From Nonomuraea endophytica (GTDB taxonomy: Bacteria > Actinomycetota > Actinomycetes > Streptosporangiales > Streptosporangiaceae): a DNA stretch of 64,000 nt. The stretch is taken from NCBI RefSeq assembly GCF_014203235.1, contig NZ_JACHIN010000014.1, forward strand, positions 62,001 to 126,000. The letters run 5' to 3'. Shown here one piece after another: positions 63,601 to 64,000 of the stretch (position 1 is its first letter; each line of letters opens with the position of its first letter). The notes beneath the pieces are model-generated. The model did not search any database. It saw only the letters and a program-made list of their open reading frames with translations, and was not told the DNA's origin. The position numbers and the translations under genes were made by a program.

Positions 63601-64000
63601 TAGTCCACCGCGATCCTGCGCGCCCGGTAAGGCTCCTCCCAGGCCGCGGCCACCTCGTCGAGCGCGTCCACGTCACCGGCGACGACGCATCCGCTCGGCC
63701 CGCTGTCCACGGCGATCCACAGCCGTCCCTCGTACGGCGCGGCCAGCTCGCGGACCCGCTCGGACGGCAGCGCGACGGAGAGCATGCCGCCGGTGCCGCC
63801 GAGCCGCTCGACGATGACCCGGCTGCGCACCGCGACGATCCTGGCGGCGTCCTCCACCGAGAGGACCCCGGCGACGCACGCGGCGGCGATCTCGCCCTGC
63901 GAGTGGCCGACGACCGCGGCGGGCTCGACGCCGAGCGAGCGCCAGAGCTCGGCCAGCGCGCACATCACCGCGAACAGCACGGGCTGGATGACGTCGGAGC
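60648..64000 (-). CDS. PKS-5: type I polyketide synthase, AT-DH-KR-ACP visible, 5' end outside window
   Basis: About 1117 residues of the C-terminal end are present. AT with canonical GHSQGEIAAACVAG and YASH (in VDYASHTPHIE), which predicts methylmalonyl-CoA. DH with HAVEGGVLLPGA (His-x3-Gly-x4-Pro) and the second motif HPALLDASFHPL. KR with VTGGTGGLGG, the Leu-Asp-Asp of a B-type KR (HTAGVLDDATIEG) and Tyr in GNYAAANTYLDA. ACP Ser in LGFDSLTAVEL. After the ACP a helical docking domain (about the last 70 residues, including EDVLEGALERVEAMLTSANG) should contact the coiled coil of PKS-4. The module should make an alpha-methyl, alpha,beta-unsaturated unit. It is first of the visible leftward genes. 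Confidence 0.95.
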   Translation of the reverse strand, partial: SDVIQPVLFAVMCALAELWRSLGVEPAAVVGHSQGEIAAACVAGVLSVEDAARIVAVRSRVIVERLGGTGGMLSVALPSERVRELAAPYEGRLWIAVDSGPSGCVVAGDVDALDEVAAAWEEPYRARRIAVDYASHTPHIEILRDELPALLGEVRPGRTDIEFCSSMAGDFIDTERLTAGYWFENVRNPVLFRQAIGSVSGAPLFVEVSPHPVLQADVAEMNEAAGICGTLRRGAGDWRRFLAALAQAFVLGAEVDWAAALAATPFRHVDLPTYAFDRQRYWLDGGARPGRVPGVDGSEHPLLNAVVPVADGGFVLSGQLSAKAAPWLTDHAVEGGVLLPGAAFAELALEAAAASGCELVEELVIEAPLILTGTARLQVVVSAETDARRGITIFSETGDAWVRHASGALAVTGPASPGWAAAWPPEGAQPVEVAYERLAAQGYEYGPAFQGVSAMWRAGDELFAEVSAPDGVDVTGFGIHPALLDASFHPLVLAAEEGALRLPFAFRGVRLSAAQASLLRVRLTPRGADDAGIEAVDAAGHPVFSIDSLRVRQAAPRPAAAQVAPYGLDWVEITPTGDPAGTFKVVPLSEGTPRELTARVLAAVAGEDHQVVFAPSGLDAAVVRGLVRTAQTEQPGRFVLADVPDGFADWERVLTTGEPEVRVRAGKLFAPRVARRTAGEPEPIGSGTVLVTGGTGGLGGLISRHLVERHGVRDLVLLSRRGIDAPGAEELRTALEELGARVEVLACDVADRRALATVVDGIADLTGVVHTAGVLDDATIEGLTPERIDRVFAPKLDAAWHLHELTKDRDLKAFVLFSSLAGILGNAGQGNYAAANTYLDALAELRRDEGLPAVSIAWGLWNTSTDLTGGLSAADRGRLARSGVAPLDSTQGLELLDAALALDEPVVVAVRWDTAGLRSRAENDDLPAVLRGLVRAPRRTASNATAGGGLAERLAALPHAESLRLLTATVRAHVAAVLAHASPDQIDVGTAFSQLGFDSLTAVELRNRLNAETGLRLPATLVFDHPTVTSLADYLFRTLAPKTPSPEDVLEGALERVEAMLTSANGEGDAIRGRLVPILQTALARYGTGQNDADGMVEKIDAASDEEIFALIDNEL

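Noticed and set aside
30575..64000. Trans-AT polyketide synthase cluster
   Set aside because: PKS-1, PKS-3, PKS-4 and PKS-5 all have integrated ATs with catalytic motifs, and no discrete AT is visible. Only PKS-2 is AT-deficient.
1..64000. CRISPR arrays, tRNA or rRNA genes
   Set aside because: No regularly spaced direct repeats with unique spacers, no cloverleaf with CCA-type end, and no rRNA-like conserved stretch were seen; the tandem repeats found are contiguous and lie within genes.

Overview
The window is GC-rich chromosomal DNA from an actinomycete. Evidence includes frequent GTG and TTG starts, four-base ATGA/GTGA gene overlaps, an aerobic-type cobalamin locus, a WXG100-like secretion cassette, an ECF sigma factor with a SnoaL-like tail, and large modular type I polyketide synthases. 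Codon habits and neighbours fit Streptosporangiales (Nonomuraea-like), but that placement is an impression only. No rRNA, tRNA, CRISPR array, insertion sequence or phage gene was seen.

Region 1 (1-10990) is a cobalamin and cobalt-uptake locus. cobH (cut by the window edge) and cobG run leftward. A cobalamin riboswitch leads rightward into cobN. A leftward operon follows, reading cbtB-cbtA-histidine phosphatase-ChlI/ChlD fusion-cobO-cobB, headed by a second cobalamin riboswitch. The locus therefore links cobalt import (CbtAB), cobalt insertion (CobN with the AAA+/VWA protein), adenosylation (CobO), amidation (CobB) and ring contraction (CobG, CobH), under B12 feedback at two leaders.

Region 2 (11000-30350) is mixed accessory chromosome: a frameshifted membrane-anchored gene, a three-gene YbaB/CpnT-N-like/WXG100-like cassette, two membrane proteins, an ECF sigma factor, a NUDIX-like protein, a secreted glycerophosphodiesterase, an N-terminally truncated STAND/TPR gene, an endonuclease/exonuclease/phosphatase-fold protein, a secreted RTX-repeat protein, a drug-type ABC exporter, a NarL-type two-component system divergent from a second ABC system whose permease is fused to an S33-type hydrolase, a nitronate monooxygenase and a phosphotransferase.

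Region 3 (30575-64000, open at the right edge) is a type I polyketide gene cluster. Rightward genes are an ABC exporter pair, PKS-1 (KS-AT-KR-ACP), PKS-2 (KS-degenerate AT-KR-ACP) and an acyl-CoA dehydrogenase. Leftward genes, in transcription order, are PKS-5 (AT-DH-KR-ACP, start outside the window), PKS-4 (KS-AT-KR-ACP), PKS-3 (two KS-AT-KR-ACP modules), a 3-hydroxyacyl-CoA dehydrogenase, a discrete ACP, an acyl-CoA dehydrogenase, an FkbH-like protein, a type II thioesterase and an Sfp-type phosphopantetheinyl transferase. The FkbH/I/J/K-type cassette should make a hydroxymalonyl-ACP (or methoxymalonyl-ACP if a methyltransferase lies outside). Five consecutive KR-only modules predict a hydroxyl-rich chain segment joined to a methyl-branched alkene made by PKS-5. 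No module in the window carries a thioesterase domain.

Several unrelated genes (cobG, the ChlI/D fusion, the STAND gene, an ABC ATPase and the PPTase) carry in-frame short tandem-repeat insertions, a recurring feature of this genome segment.
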